Source: Murimonas intestini (GTDB lineage Bacteria; Bacillota; Clostridia; Lachnospirales; Lachnospiraceae). From it: a stretch of 64,000 nucleotides of DNA. Positions 25,092-34,490 of this stretch are shown here, in pieces. The stretch covers positions 1 to 64,000 of the forward strand of contig NZ_JANKBI010000004.1 of the NCBI RefSeq assembly GCF_024622195.1. The letters are read 5' to 3'. Within the stretch, counting starts at the first letter, position 1, and the number at the start of each line of letters is the position of its first letter. Below the pieces are notes generated by a model. It ran no database searches. It saw only the letters and a list, made by a program, of their open reading frames with translations, and was not told the DNA's origin. The position numbers and the translations under genes are program-made.

Positions 25092-26399
25092 TCACCCACG
25101 CATCCGTCCAATTATCTCATTGGCCTTTCTATAAATTTCCTCAGGTGACGTTCCTATATTAAATTTACCGTCTTCATACAGGATTCTGCCGTTTACCATA
25201 GTCATCTTCACATTTTGTTTGCTTCCGCTGTATACAATATTTTTTGAAATGTTATTCAGCGGCTGCATATTAGGCTGGTGAAGATCTATCATGATCATAT
25301 CTGCATACTTTCCTTCTGTCAGAGTGTCACAGTCCTTCAGATTCATGGCTTTGGCGCCTCCGGCTGTCGCCATATAAAGGACCAGGTCCGCATCCACCAC
25401 AGATGCATCCTTCTCCCGCAGCTTTGCCAGTCCGGTAGCAAGAAACATTTCCCTGAACATATCAAGGCAGTTATTGCTGGCCGGACCGTCTGTGCCTATG
25501 GCGATATTGATCCCCTTCTCTATCATACGTGAGACCGGGGCAATTCCGCTGGCGAGCTTCGTATTGGAGCCGGGGTTCGTGACCACAGACATCCCTCTTT
25601 CTTTAAAGATATCCATGTCTTCCTCTGTCACATGGACACAGTGATATCCGCCTCCCCCGTAATTGAACATTCCAAGGCTGTCCAAATAAGCTGTGGGCGT
25701 CATATGATTGCGCTCCATACACTGCTCCACCTCGGAGAGACTCTCGGAATTATGTGTATACACAGGGGCTTTATATTTCTCTGCAAGGGCGGCCATTCCC
25801 TCCAGAAGATTCCTGGAAGTGGTGTATTCTGCATGGAACCCCAGCTCGAAGCTGATCAGTTCATTCTCACTATTATACTGCCTGTACCACCGGTCAATAT
25901 CCTCCAGGGACTGTGAAAAATCGTTCAGCCCTCCCGTCATCACCGTCCTAAATCCACAGTCTGCAGATGCCTGCGCGATAGTTGAGGGAGTGAGATACAT
26001 ATCAAAATTCGCCGTTATCCCGCTTGTCAGATACTCCAGGATAGCCAGCTTAGAGAGATGGTAGATATCCCCTGCCGTCAGCTTCGCCTCCATGGGAAAA
26101 ACCTGTTTATTCAGCCAGTCCAGCAGCGGCATGTCATCCGCATAGGAACGCAGGAATGTCATGGCAGAATGGGTATGGGCATTTTTAAAACCCGGCATCA
26201 GCACATTTCCTTCTGCATCGATCTCCCTGTCCCACTTCTTTTCCTGTTTCTGCCCTTCCGGCATTGCCGGGCAGCAGCCGGCAGGCCTTGACGGCCCGGC
26301 ATATGATATCCTGTTTCCCTCTACCCAGACTTCGCCCGTTTCCATCCGGCACCCGTCTGCCATTGTCAGTATCCTTGCATTGTAAAATCTTATATTCAT
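25092..26399 (-). CDS. mtaD: 5-Methylthioadenosine/S-adenosylhomocysteine deaminase-type amidohydrolase
   Basis: 435 aa, metal-dependent amidohydrolase superfamily. Motifs in order: PGFKNAHTHSAMTFLRSYADDMPLLDWL (HxH metal site), FHAEYTTS, VYTHNSES, CVHVTEEDMD, NPGSNTKLASGIAPV and GTDGPASNN. These are the MtaD/SAH-deaminase signatures. It deaminates MTA, SAH or 5'-deoxyadenosine to the inosine analogue. ATG 26399 is preferred over an upstream frame because AGGAG stands 6 nt before it. It follows the importer permease by 25 bp, in one operon with a 6-oxopurine nucleoside phosphorylase and MtnA. The exact purine nucleoside used cannot be read from sequence. Confidence 0.88.
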   Translation of the reverse strand: MNIRFYNARILTMADGCRMETGEVWVEGNRISYAGPSRPAGCCPAMPEGQKQEKKWDREIDAEGNVLMPGFKNAHTHSAMTFLRSYADDMPLLDWLNKQVFPMEAKLTAGDIYHLSKLAILEYLTSGITANFDMYLTPSTIAQASADCGFRTVMTGGLNDFSQSLEDIDRWYRQYNSENELISFELGFHAEYTTSRNLLEGMAALAEKYKAPVYTHNSESLSEVEQCMERNHMTPTAYLDSLGMFNYGGGGYHCVHVTEEDMDIFKERGMSVVTNPGSNTKLASGIAPVSRMIEKGINIAIGTDGPASNNCLDMFREMFLATGLAKLREKDASVVDADLVLYMATAGGAKAMNLKDCDTLTEGKYADMIMIDLHQPNMQPLNNISKNIVYSGSKQNVKMTMVNGRILYEDGKFNIGTSPEEIYRKANEIIGRMRG

Positions 26400-26424
26400 A
26401 TCATTCTCCTTTAGGCTTCCGGCT

Positions 26425-27384
26425 CTAACGTTTCCCCTTATCGTATATCTCCCCAAGAGCACGCGGAGATTTATTATGCTTTGAGAAGAAGATCAGTAAA
26501 AGCAGCGTGAGCACATACGGCAGTATCATTACAAGGTCTGAATAGCTGCTGGGCATCTTCAGCATCTTGACGATCTCATAACCGCCAGATTTTGCGAAAC
26601 CAAAGAGCAGGCATGCCCCAAGCGTGGGAAGGATCGTCCAGTTTCCGAAAATAAGAGCGGCAATGGACAGATAGCCGTAGCCCACGTAAATGTTTCCTGA
26701 AAAATTCGCAGAGATAGAATATGCGAAGCTGATACCCGCTATCCCTGAAAGCGCGCCTGATACCATGACAGCAATAAAGCGCACTCTTGATACATCTATT
26801 CCGGCGGCATCAACTGCATGGGGATTGTCCCCGCAGGCACGCAGATGCAGGCCAAAACGTGTCTTATAAAGCACATACCAGGCAATAAATGCAACAACCA
26901 CAATAATGATCTCAAAAGGATAAATATTTGTAAATACCGCCCCAAGCACAGGAATCTGTGACAGCCCCGGCACTGTGATCCTGTTGGATACACCAAGCAC
27001 GAACTTATCAGAAGGACTTCCAAATACGGCGCTGTTTATCTGTTTCGTCAGAAAAGCCGTCAGGGCTGTGGCCAGTATGTTGATCACGACGCCGCTGATC
27101 ACCTGGTTCGCCTTAAATTTAATACAGAGCAGGGCATGGAGCAGAGAGTACAATGCCCCTCCAAGTACCGCAAACAGTATCGCCAGATAAAAGGGTATCT
27201 GGGAACCGCCTGAAAACCAGGACGCAGTGAGCACAGCCACAAGAGCGCCCGTAAACGCCCCAAATCCCTGTAAGCCCTCCAGCGCCAGGTTAGTGATCCC
27301 GCTCTTCTCACTGTAAATGCCTCCAATCGCCATGATAAAAAGAGGCAGCGCGAATGATAAACCATCTATAATTATATTATCCAT
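26425..27384 (-). CDS. Nucleoside ABC transporter permease (NupC/BmpD type)
   Basis: 319 aa, BPD_transp_2 family with 8-9 hydrophobic segments. Starts with ALPLFIMAIGGIYSEKSGITNLALEGLQGFGAF, the signature of the second permease of BMP-type importers; INILATALTAFLTKQ and ACGDNPHAVDAAGID are also characteristic. Partner of the adjacent permease; start and upstream stop overlap by 1 bp (TAATG). Confidence 0.92.
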   Translation of the reverse strand: MDNIIIDGLSFALPLFIMAIGGIYSEKSGITNLALEGLQGFGAFTGALVAVLTASWFSGGSQIPFYLAILFAVLGGALYSLLHALLCIKFKANQVISGVVINILATALTAFLTKQINSAVFGSPSDKFVLGVSNRITVPGLSQIPVLGAVFTNIYPFEIIIVVVAFIAWYVLYKTRFGLHLRACGDNPHAVDAAGIDVSRVRFIAVMVSGALSGIAGISFAYSISANFSGNIYVGYGYLSIAALIFGNWTILPTLGACLLFGFAKSGGYEIVKMLKMPSSYSDLVMILPYVLTLLLLIFFSKHNKSPRALGEIYDKGKR

Positions 27385-28553
27385 TATTCAGCCCCCTTTC
27401 CGGAATCTGCCCTGTCATTTGTCTTTTCTTTCTCCTGCAGGATCTTCTCTTCCTCAAGAGAACTCTTGGCTCTCTTCACTTTATATGCAATATATGCGCT
27501 GCAGGCTGAAAACAGCAGGATCAGGCCTGTTATTACAGATGCAATCTCCGCCTCCACACCTGCGGCAGAGCTCATATAAGTACTTCCCTTGCTGATGATC
27601 GTGATCAGGAAGGATGAGAATATGATCCCTATGGGATTGCTGTTTCCCAGCAGTGATACTGCTATGGCGTCAAATCCCGTACTTGGGAGCACCTTTGGCT
27701 GGATAGATCCAAAATATCCCAGATAGTATGTGACGCCGGCAAGTCCTGCAAGAGCGCCTGATATCACCATAGTCAGGACCATGTTCCTGCCTACGCTGAT
27801 CCCCGCATATCTGGCTGCCGTGATGCTGGAACCTACCGTCTTGATCTCATATCCCAGCTTCGTCTTATTAAAAAGGAATCTGATAATAAAGGCAGCTATG
27901 ACTGCTAAAATGATTCCCAGAGGTATATCCATCTTCAGATCCCCCACCTGTGTCTCCATAAGCGTCAGCCTGGCAGCCTTGCTTACAGGGTTAGACTGCC
28001 TGGACACCGGATTTACATAGAAGGTATTGATACAGAAGCTGATGACATACTGGGCTATATAATTGATCATGATCGTAGAAACTACTTCGTTTATATTAAA
28101 TTTAAACTTCAGCCATCCTACAAGTCCGCCAACAAGAGCACCTGTCACTATTCCAAGCAGCAGAACAAGCGGCTTTGCAATTCCTGATGAAAGTCCGCTG
28201 TAGCCGATGACGACAGTGGTGACAAAGCCGGCACAGAGCATCTGCCCTGATATACCGATATTGAACAGCCCGCCTTTGAGCGCCACCGCTACTGCAAGAG
28301 AAGCAAAAAGCATGGGTGTCAGCGCATTCAGGAAACTGGTGAAATCAGTCAGCATATTCTTGCCGCCCGCATAGGAGGCCTTCGGCCACAGTCCGGACCC
28401 CTGAAGAAGGTTCATATAAGCCGACAGCGGATTCTTTCCAAGCAGCCCCAAAACTACAGCGCCTGCCACAAGGCTGACCAGAATTGCAAAGATGGGGATG
28501 GTCATGCTCTGTCTTTTTTCATTTCCCAGCAGTTTTACAATTAATTTCTTCAT
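27384..28553 (-). CDS. Nucleoside ABC transporter permease (NupB type)
   Basis: 389 aa with about ten hydrophobic segments, BPD_transp_2 family. Characteristic blocks: LFASLAVAVALKGGLFNIGISGQ, FNINEVVSTIMINYIAQYV and VGSSITAARYAGISV. The C-terminus carries a charged tail (KRAKSSLEEEKILQEKEKTND). It forms the membrane channel with the next gene and starts 4 bp after the ATPase gene. Confidence 0.92.
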   Translation of the reverse strand: MKKLIVKLLGNEKRQSMTIPIFAILVSLVAGAVVLGLLGKNPLSAYMNLLQGSGLWPKASYAGGKNMLTDFTSFLNALTPMLFASLAVAVALKGGLFNIGISGQMLCAGFVTTVVIGYSGLSSGIAKPLVLLLGIVTGALVGGLVGWLKFKFNINEVVSTIMINYIAQYVISFCINTFYVNPVSRQSNPVSKAARLTLMETQVGDLKMDIPLGIILAVIAAFIIRFLFNKTKLGYEIKTVGSSITAARYAGISVGRNMVLTMVISGALAGLAGVTYYLGYFGSIQPKVLPSTGFDAIAVSLLGNSNPIGIIFSSFLITIISKGSTYMSSAAGVEAEIASVITGLILLFSACSAYIAYKVKRAKSSLEEEKILQEKEKTNDRADSGKGAE

Positions 28554-28557
28554 GTCA

Positions 28558-30087
28558 TCACCCCTTTACACCCATCATAAATTCTCCGACCTCATTTGTC
28601 GTCAGTTCAGACGCCGGCGCTATCTTCTTCAGCTCTCCATTATAAATGACGCCTATAGTATCGGCACAGTTCATTATCTCATCCAGCTCCAGCGATATGA
28701 GCAGGATAGCCCTGCCCTTGTCCCTCTCACCAATGATCTGCCTGTGGATATTCTCTATGGCTCCTATATCCAGTCCTCTTGTTGGCTGTACAAATATCAT
28801 GAGCGGTGACGACAGCTCTATCTCCCGGGCGATAATAGCCTTCTGCTGGTTACCTCCGCTCATAGAACGGACCATAGTCTTATTCCCCTGGCCGCTTCTC
28901 ACATCATAGTCTGCTATTAATTTTTCTGCATATCTGGTAAATTCCGCCTGCCTCAGGATTCCCCTGTGGCAGAACGGCTCTTTGTAGTAATTCTTCAGAG
29001 CCAGGTTATCCTCCAGTGTAAAGTCCATCACAAGTCCGTAGCTCTGCCGGTCCTCCGGAATATAGGAGATCCCCTCCATTGTCCTTTTTCGGATGGAATA
29101 GTGTGTGATCTCTTTTCCGTTTAATTTTATGGAACCTGAACTTGCCTTGAGCAGACCTGCGATCGCATCCGCGATCTCCACCTGCCCGTTGCCCGATACA
29201 CCGGCGATTGCAAAGATCTCGCCTCCTCTTATGGAGAAAGAGACATTTTTAACTACTTCAAAGTTATCGCTGTTGCGCACGGAGAGATTTTCAACCTCCA
29301 GTATCTTTTCCTTAAATTGGGGCGCACTTTTCTCTGTCTCAAAGGACACCTCCCGCCCTACCATAAGGTTAGCCATCTGCTTCGTACTTGTAGACGCCAC
29401 ATCCAGCACATCTATCAGCCGTCCCCTGTTTAGGATGGCACATCTGTCTGCCACCTGCTTGATCTCTTCCAGCTTATGGGTGATCAGTATGATAGTCTTC
29501 CCATTTTTCCTCAGTCCCTTTATGATATCCAGAAGGAATTCTATCTCCTGCGGGGTCAGCACCGCCGTGGGCTCGTCAAATATAAGTATTTCCGCTTCCC
29601 TGTACAGCATTTTCAGGATCTCTACTCTCTGCTGGGTGGAGACATTGATATCCTCGATCACTTTTTCCGGATCCACCTCCAGCCCGTATTTTTTAGAAAG
29701 CTGTGCGATCTCCTTGTTGGCCGACTTCAGATCTACATAGGGAAACAGGCCCAGAGCTTTCTTTTTCGGCTCCATGCCCATTATAATATTTTCCGCGATC
29801 GTGTAATTAGATACGAGTTTAAAATGCTGATGCACCATTCCGATATTCAGCTTTGACGCATAGCTTGGTGAAGAGATGCGCTCCTTCTTTCCCCGGATAT
29901 AGATCTCCCCCTCATCCGGTTCATACATACCGAACAGCATGCTCATGAGCGTAGATTTTCCTGCTCCATTCTCCCCTAAGAGGGCAAATATCTCGCCTTT
30001 TTTAATCTGCAGGGTCACATCATCATTCGCAACTATTCCAGGGAAGCGCTTCGTGATGTGCTTCATCTCCACAATATATTCTGACAT
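28558..30087 (-). CDS. Nucleoside ABC transporter ATPase with two nucleotide-binding domains (NupA type)
   Basis: 509 aa. NBD1 (about 5-240): Walker A GENGAGKSTL, degenerate signature VSTQQRVEIL, Walker B LIFDEPTAVL. NBD2 (about 255-500): Walker A position is GVSGNGQVEI, lacking the GKS, while MSGGNQQKAIIARE and a modified Walker B (MIFVQPTRGLDIG) remain. This asymmetry is usual for the RbsA/NupA group. It powers import with the BMP lipoprotein and two permeases. A terminator-like hairpin precedes it. Confidence 0.94.
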   Translation of the reverse strand: MSEYIVEMKHITKRFPGIVANDDVTLQIKKGEIFALLGENGAGKSTLMSMLFGMYEPDEGEIYIRGKKERISSPSYASKLNIGMVHQHFKLVSNYTIAENIIMGMEPKKKALGLFPYVDLKSANKEIAQLSKKYGLEVDPEKVIEDINVSTQQRVEILKMLYREAEILIFDEPTAVLTPQEIEFLLDIIKGLRKNGKTIILITHKLEEIKQVADRCAILNRGRLIDVLDVASTSTKQMANLMVGREVSFETEKSAPQFKEKILEVENLSVRNSDNFEVVKNVSFSIRGGEIFAIAGVSGNGQVEIADAIAGLLKASSGSIKLNGKEITHYSIRKRTMEGISYIPEDRQSYGLVMDFTLEDNLALKNYYKEPFCHRGILRQAEFTRYAEKLIADYDVRSGQGNKTMVRSMSGGNQQKAIIAREIELSSPLMIFVQPTRGLDIGAIENIHRQIIGERDKGRAILLISLELDEIMNCADTIGVIYNGELKKIAPASELTTNEVGEFMMGVKG

Positions 30088-30162
30088 GGCTTTCCTCCTT
30101 TTATCTGCTTTCCTTTAAATCTTTCCTCTGTATGCACAGCCTCTGCAGACGCAGGAAAAACT

Positions 30163-30198
30163 TAAAAAGGGGGTTGTTGCTTACACAACAACCCCCTG
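30163..30198 (-). terminator. Intra-operon terminator after the BMP lipoprotein gene
   Basis: Minus strand GGGGGTTGTTG-TGTAAG-CAACAACCCCC followed by TTTTTAAG: an 11-bp GC-rich stem with T-run. It lies between the binding protein and the ATPase, so it probably keeps the lipoprotein at higher copy number than the transporter. Confidence 0.85.
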
Positions 30199-30211
30199 CC
30201 TTATCTCTGAC

Positions 30212-31420
30212 TTACTCAAGTCCCGGGAAGCTGTCCGGAGTAGATTCGCTGAAGTTGGATGCCGGAACGATCGTTCCGTCTTTCACCAGCTCATAAGCTT
30301 CATCAAGCTTAGAGATTGTATCAGCTGACAACTGGTTCCTTCCTTCTGCCTTTACATATCCTGTTGAATCTGTATCAGCCTTAAGCAGTTCATTTCCGCC
30401 TTTGAATGTACCTGCTGCGATTGCTTCTAACTGTTTCTCCACATTTGTGCTCATGACCTTCAGACCTGATGTAAGGATGATATTGCTGTCACCATTTGCA
30501 CCATCATCATACTGGTCAACATCACATCCGATAACTTTTACATCTTTAGCTTCTTTTGCTGCTGTGAACACACCGTTTCCTGAAGCGCCTGCTGCCACAA
30601 AGATAATATCGCAGCCTTCCTGGATCAGTGCATTGCCGACAACTTTTCCTGTAGCTTCATCAGCAAAGCTTCCGATATAGTTTCCTCCAACATCCGCATT
30701 TGTAACATCTGTTCCTGCGTAAGAAGGAAGCTCTATCATTTCAACGCCTGTATCATATTTCTTGTTTGCATAATTAACGCCTGATTCAAATCCATACTGG
30801 TAGTTTACGTTTGACGGATAAGCGATACCGTTAACAACTGCCACTTTCTTGGACTGTGATTCTAAAGCTGCCGCCATTCCTGCGAAGAAACCGCTCTCCT
30901 GCTCAGCAAATGTCATGGCATAGATATTATCTACTTCCACTTCATTTCCTTCAGCATCAGCCGGATTGCTGTCTACAAGAATGAAATCCACATCAGGATT
31001 GTCCTGGGCAATTGTTGCAATGCCTGCAAACTGGAATCCGCAGCAGACAATAACATCGTAATCTGCAACGATATCTGCAACTGCCTGGATAGCTGCTGCC
31101 ACGTCGCCTGTCGGCTCTTTAACAGGTGTTACCTTAGAATCTGAATGGTTCTCAATAAACGCCAGGATACCATTGTAGTTGTCCTGGTTAAAGGATCCGT
31201 CATCTACGCCTGAAGGACTGCTCACGATAGCAATGTTAAGTGCGTCACCTTTGCCGGCCGCTTCTTTTGTCTTGGCAGCTTCTGTCTCTTCCTTTGCTGC
31301 TGTCTCAGCCTCTGTCTGGGCATTCGTAGATTTTTCAGTATCCCCGCCTGCACTTCCGCAGCCGGCAATCATTGCTGAAACCATTGCTGTACATAAGACT
31401 ACAGATAACAATTTTTTCAT
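30212..31420 (-). CDS. BMP-family nucleoside-binding lipoprotein
   Basis: 402 aa. Lipoprotein signal MKKLLSVVLCTAMVSAMIAGC with lipobox MIAGC, then a T/E/K-rich linker (to about 55), then the periplasmic-binding-protein fold of the Bmp/PnrA family (SSPSGVDDGSFNQDNYNGI, GFQFAGIATIAQDNPDVDFILVDS, GGNYIGSFADEATGK, GASGNGVFTAA). It captures purine nucleosides at the cell surface for the ABC importer. ATG 31420 follows AGGAGG; residues upstream of it are non-coding. Confidence 0.93.
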   Translation of the reverse strand: MKKLLSVVLCTAMVSAMIAGCGSAGGDTEKSTNAQTEAETAAKEETEAAKTKEAAGKGDALNIAIVSSPSGVDDGSFNQDNYNGILAFIENHSDSKVTPVKEPTGDVAAAIQAVADIVADYDVIVCCGFQFAGIATIAQDNPDVDFILVDSNPADAEGNEVEVDNIYAMTFAEQESGFFAGMAAALESQSKKVAVVNGIAYPSNVNYQYGFESGVNYANKKYDTGVEMIELPSYAGTDVTNADVGGNYIGSFADEATGKVVGNALIQEGCDIIFVAAGASGNGVFTAAKEAKDVKVIGCDVDQYDDGANGDSNIILTSGLKVMSTNVEKQLEAIAAGTFKGGNELLKADTDSTGYVKAEGRNQLSADTISKLDEAYELVKDGTIVPASNFSESTPDSFPGLE

Positions 31421-31527
31421 ACTTTTTCTACCTCCTGAGATATTCTGCCGGTATTCCGCAAAACGGTCGGATAACGGCATTTATAAATTATAGTGACTTA
31501 AATAATTTTAACACTTTCCAAAATTCT

Positions 31528-32616
31528 TTACAATCTATTTTCTCTCTTTTTTCGAAATATTTCCTGGAAACTCTCGTTAAATGGAGCCCTGCAGATACCA
31601 TATTCTGTCACAATCCCCGCTATCAGACTATGGTCTGTCACATCGAACGCAGGATTATAGCATTTTACTTCTTTTAATGCCATGGGCTCTGAATAGAATT
31701 TCTCTTTGATCTCATTCTCATCACGCAGCTCTATCCTGATATCCTCACCTGTAGCGCAGTCCATATCGATGGTGGAAGTAGGGCCAAGCACATAAAACGG
31801 GATTCCATAGTATTTTGCCAGGATGGCCACACCGCTGGTGCCGATCTTGTTAGCCGCATCTCCATTGGCCGCGATCCTGTCGCATCCCACAAAGCAGGCC
31901 TGCACCCAGCCGTTCTTCATCACCAGGCTGGCCATATTGTCACAGATAAGGGTCACATCCAGGCCGCCCTTTGCCAGCTCGTAGGAGGTAAGCCTGGCGC
32001 CCTGAAGCAGGGGTCTTGTCTCATCAGCAAATACCTTAAACTCCATGCCTCTTTCTTTTCCCAGAAACAAAGGGCCCAGAGCAGTGCCATATCGGGAAGT
32101 GGCGAGAGGGCCTGCATTGCAGTGGGTCAGGATTCCGTCCCCATCCTTTATCAGGGACAGGCCGTATTCCGATATAGCCCGGCACATGCGGATGTCCTCT
32201 GCCTGTATTTCACATGCCTCCGTTTTAAGCAGGGAGATGATCTCACTTACCGGCTTCTCTTTATTTGCCAGTACCACTCCTTCCATCCTGTTCAGGGCCC
32301 AGCTCAGATTCACTGCCGTGGGCCTGGAAGAGTCCAGATACTCCTTGTCCTTTTTAAACTGCATGTAAAATTTTTCAAAGTCATCAGTCTTGGCTGCCGC
32401 AGCCAGACAATAGATGCCGTATGCTGCACATATGCCGATCGCGGGCGCTCCCCTGACTTTAAGTTCAAAGATAGCATCATAGATATCCTCTGCACTGCCA
32501 AGGGTCAGATATACAGTTCTGTTGGGAAGCTGCGTCTGGTCAAGTATGACCACGCTCCTTTTGTCCTCACTCAGCTTGACATTGTCAATATGTGTAACCT
32601 TAGTTAATTCATCCAT
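31528..32616 (-). CDS. mtnA: S-methyl-5-thioribose-1-phosphate isomerase family protein
   Basis: 362 aa. MtnA signatures: KVRGAPAIGICAAYG, THCNAGPLATSRYGTALGP with the catalytic cysteine, ETRPLLQGARLT, and CDRIAANGDAANKIGTSG with the catalytic aspartate. It interconverts methylthioribose-1-phosphate (or 5-deoxyribose-1-phosphate) and the ribulose form. The catalytic residues set it apart from eIF2B-alpha-like regulators. ATG 32616 with GAGGAG 8 nt upstream removes 28 unrelated residues. It sits between an MDR dehydrogenase and the nucleoside importer; no aldolase or dehydratase for the next step lies in the window. Confidence 0.92.
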   Translation of the reverse strand: MDELTKVTHIDNVKLSEDKRSVVILDQTQLPNRTVYLTLGSAEDIYDAIFELKVRGAPAIGICAAYGIYCLAAAAKTDDFEKFYMQFKKDKEYLDSSRPTAVNLSWALNRMEGVVLANKEKPVSEIISLLKTEACEIQAEDIRMCRAISEYGLSLIKDGDGILTHCNAGPLATSRYGTALGPLFLGKERGMEFKVFADETRPLLQGARLTSYELAKGGLDVTLICDNMASLVMKNGWVQACFVGCDRIAANGDAANKIGTSGVAILAKYYGIPFYVLGPTSTIDMDCATGEDIRIELRDENEIKEKFYSEPMALKEVKCYNPAFDVTDHSLIAGIVTEYGICRAPFNESFQEIFRKKRENRL

Positions 32617-32650
32617 TCTTTTTTCTCCTCTGATATTCTTCCCCGGATAA

Positions 32651-33577
32651 TCAAAACTTAAACCCTGCCTTGAAGGCTCTGGAATGAAATGCTTTCTCAT
32701 AATCCTTCAATTCATACAGTTCTATGGGCGGCAGTTTGACAAGGGATTTGTTAAGAAGGTTCAGCGCAGGCTCAAACGGGCCGCATCTGCTCCCTGCAAC
32801 AGTAATTTCATTTACTACCATGTAGCTCATGTCTATGGAGATTTCCCCGGCATATGTGCTCTTTAATATGATAGTTCCCTGCTTGCGCACCAGGTCTTTC
32901 GCCAGAAGAAGGCCTGACGGTGAGCCTGTTGCCTCCACCACATATTCATAAGTGTCATCAGCCTTCACTGCCGTCCTGGCATACGGTGAAAACTGCTGCA
33001 GTTTTTCCTCATGTTTGCCGATAACTGTAACATCAGCGCCTGTGAGGGACAGTACCTGCGTTATCATAAAGGCCAGACGGCCGTCGCCTATCACTGCAAT
33101 ATTTTTGGCAGGATCTATATGTATCATGGAAGGAATCTCCAGAGCCGCCGCCAGAGGCTCAGTGAAAATAGCCTGTTCTGCGGGCAGTCCGTCAGGTACC
33201 TGATGGATTAGATGGGTAGCAAGTGTCATATATTCCGCAAAACAGCCGTCATGCTTTTCCATTCCGATGACGCGCCTGCTGACGCAGTGTTTTTCACGTC
33301 CCGTTCTGCAGTAAAGACAGGTGCCGCAGCCCGCATTGAGCTCTCCGACAACTGTTTTTCCCACCAGGCCGGGGTCAGGTGATTCCTCCACCACACCCAC
33401 GAACTCATGGCCCATGATTCCTGTAAAGTCAGGCTTGTAGCCTTTAAGTATCTCTTTATCAGTACTGCAGACAGCGCTCATAAGGATACGTATCAGGCTC
33501 TCCCCCTCCCGGGGGACAGGAAGAGGCATATCTTCCCGGTAGATGGCCCTCTCCCCGTCAAAATAAAGTGCTTTCAT
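32651..33577 (-). CDS. Zinc-containing MDR dehydrogenase
   Basis: 308 aa, shorter than the usual ~340 of zinc alcohol dehydrogenases. Catalytic zinc ligands are in AVCSTDKEI, GHEFVGVVE and the EP block (TEPLAAALE). The structural-zinc lobe is complete (GCGTCLYCRTGREKHC). Rossmann motif NIAVIGDGRLAFMI. It oxidises a polyol or reduces an aldehyde with NAD(P)H. Between PNP (1 bp gap) and mtnA (34 bp gap) a substrate derived from a 5-modified ribulose phosphate is plausible, e.g. a C2 aldehyde; this is inference from context only. Confidence 0.85.
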   Translation of the reverse strand: MKALYFDGERAIYREDMPLPVPREGESLIRILMSAVCSTDKEILKGYKPDFTGIMGHEFVGVVEESPDPGLVGKTVVGELNAGCGTCLYCRTGREKHCVSRRVIGMEKHDGCFAEYMTLATHLIHQVPDGLPAEQAIFTEPLAAALEIPSMIHIDPAKNIAVIGDGRLAFMITQVLSLTGADVTVIGKHEEKLQQFSPYARTAVKADDTYEYVVEATGSPSGLLLAKDLVRKQGTIILKSTYAGEISIDMSYMVVNEITVAGSRCGPFEPALNLLNKSLVKLPPIELYELKDYEKAFHSRAFKAGFKF

Positions 33578-33578
33578 T

Positions 33579-34433
33579 TTATTCCCCTTTCTTCTCCTTT
33601 TCCAGCATTTTTCCGATCCTGATAATGGAGGCCGTTATCAGTTCCTTAAACAGAGGCGCCACCCTGTCTGCAGTCTCCTGCACTTCTTCATGGCTCAGAG
33701 GTTCATCTGTCATGCCGCAGCCCAGATTGGAGATGCAGGATATCCCGCAGATCTTCATTCCCATATGATTCGCTGCCACAGCTTCGCAGGCAGTACTCAT
33801 TCCCACGGCGTCACCGCCCAATATCCTGCACATTTTCACTTCACTTGGAGTCTCGAAGTTAGGCCCTGTCAGCTGCACATATACGCCCTCCTTCAGTGGT
33901 ATATCCAGTTCCCTGGCAGTGCTCCTTAAAATCTCACGCAGATCTTTATCGTAGATCTCGCTCATATCAGAAAATCTCAGCCCCAGCTCATCTATATTTG
34001 GCCCTATCAGCGGAGAGGGCACGAAATTTGAGATCTGGTCTGTTATCATCATGAAATCGCCTGCCGCAAAGTCATAGTTGACGCCGCCTGCTGCGTTTGT
34101 CAGGAAGAGCACCCGCGCTCCCATCATCTTCATAAGCCTTGTGGGCAGCACTACGTCCTCCATGGCATAACCTTCATAATAATGGACCCTTCCCTGCATG
34201 ATAACTACAGGCACCTCACCCACATACCCAAACAGGAAACGCCCCTTATGTCCCGGCACAGTGGACACCGGGAAGCCCTCAATATCGTGATAATCCAGTA
34301 CGGCTTCTATCTGTATGCTCTCGCCGTAGTCCCCGAGGCCCGAACCCAGTATCAGAGCCACCTCCGGTTTGAAATCTATCCTGCTCTTAAAGCTCTCATA
34401 ACAACGCAATAATTTCTCATATGCCTGATTCAT
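33579..34433 (-). CDS. Purine-nucleoside phosphorylase (6-oxopurine, trimeric type)
   Basis: 284 aa. PNP family motifs: LILGSGLGDYGE, VPGHKGRF (phosphate loop), QGRVHYYEGY, TNAAGGVN, TGPNFETPSEV with the purine-binding glutamate, and SCISNLGCGM with the asparagine that favours hypoxanthine/guanine bases over adenine. It phosphorolyses inosine, guanosine or analogues such as methylthioinosine made by the deaminase of the same operon. First gene of the nine-gene operon; ATG follows AGGAGG. Confidence 0.94.
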   Translation of the reverse strand: MNQAYEKLLRCYESFKSRIDFKPEVALILGSGLGDYGESIQIEAVLDYHDIEGFPVSTVPGHKGRFLFGYVGEVPVVIMQGRVHYYEGYAMEDVVLPTRLMKMMGARVLFLTNAAGGVNYDFAAGDFMMITDQISNFVPSPLIGPNIDELGLRFSDMSEIYDKDLREILRSTARELDIPLKEGVYVQLTGPNFETPSEVKMCRILGGDAVGMSTACEAVAANHMGMKICGISCISNLGCGMTDEPLSHEEVQETADRVAPLFKELITASIIRIGKMLEKEKKGE

Positions 34434-34490
34434 ATACTATCCTCCTGCTTATTTAATTTAGTCTGTATAGCCGCTGAATTATGATCTTAC

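Noticed and set aside
31528..32616. eIF2B-alpha-like regulatory protein instead of MtnA
   Set aside because: Both catalytic residues of the isomerase (Cys in HCNAG, Asp in CDRIAANGD) are present.
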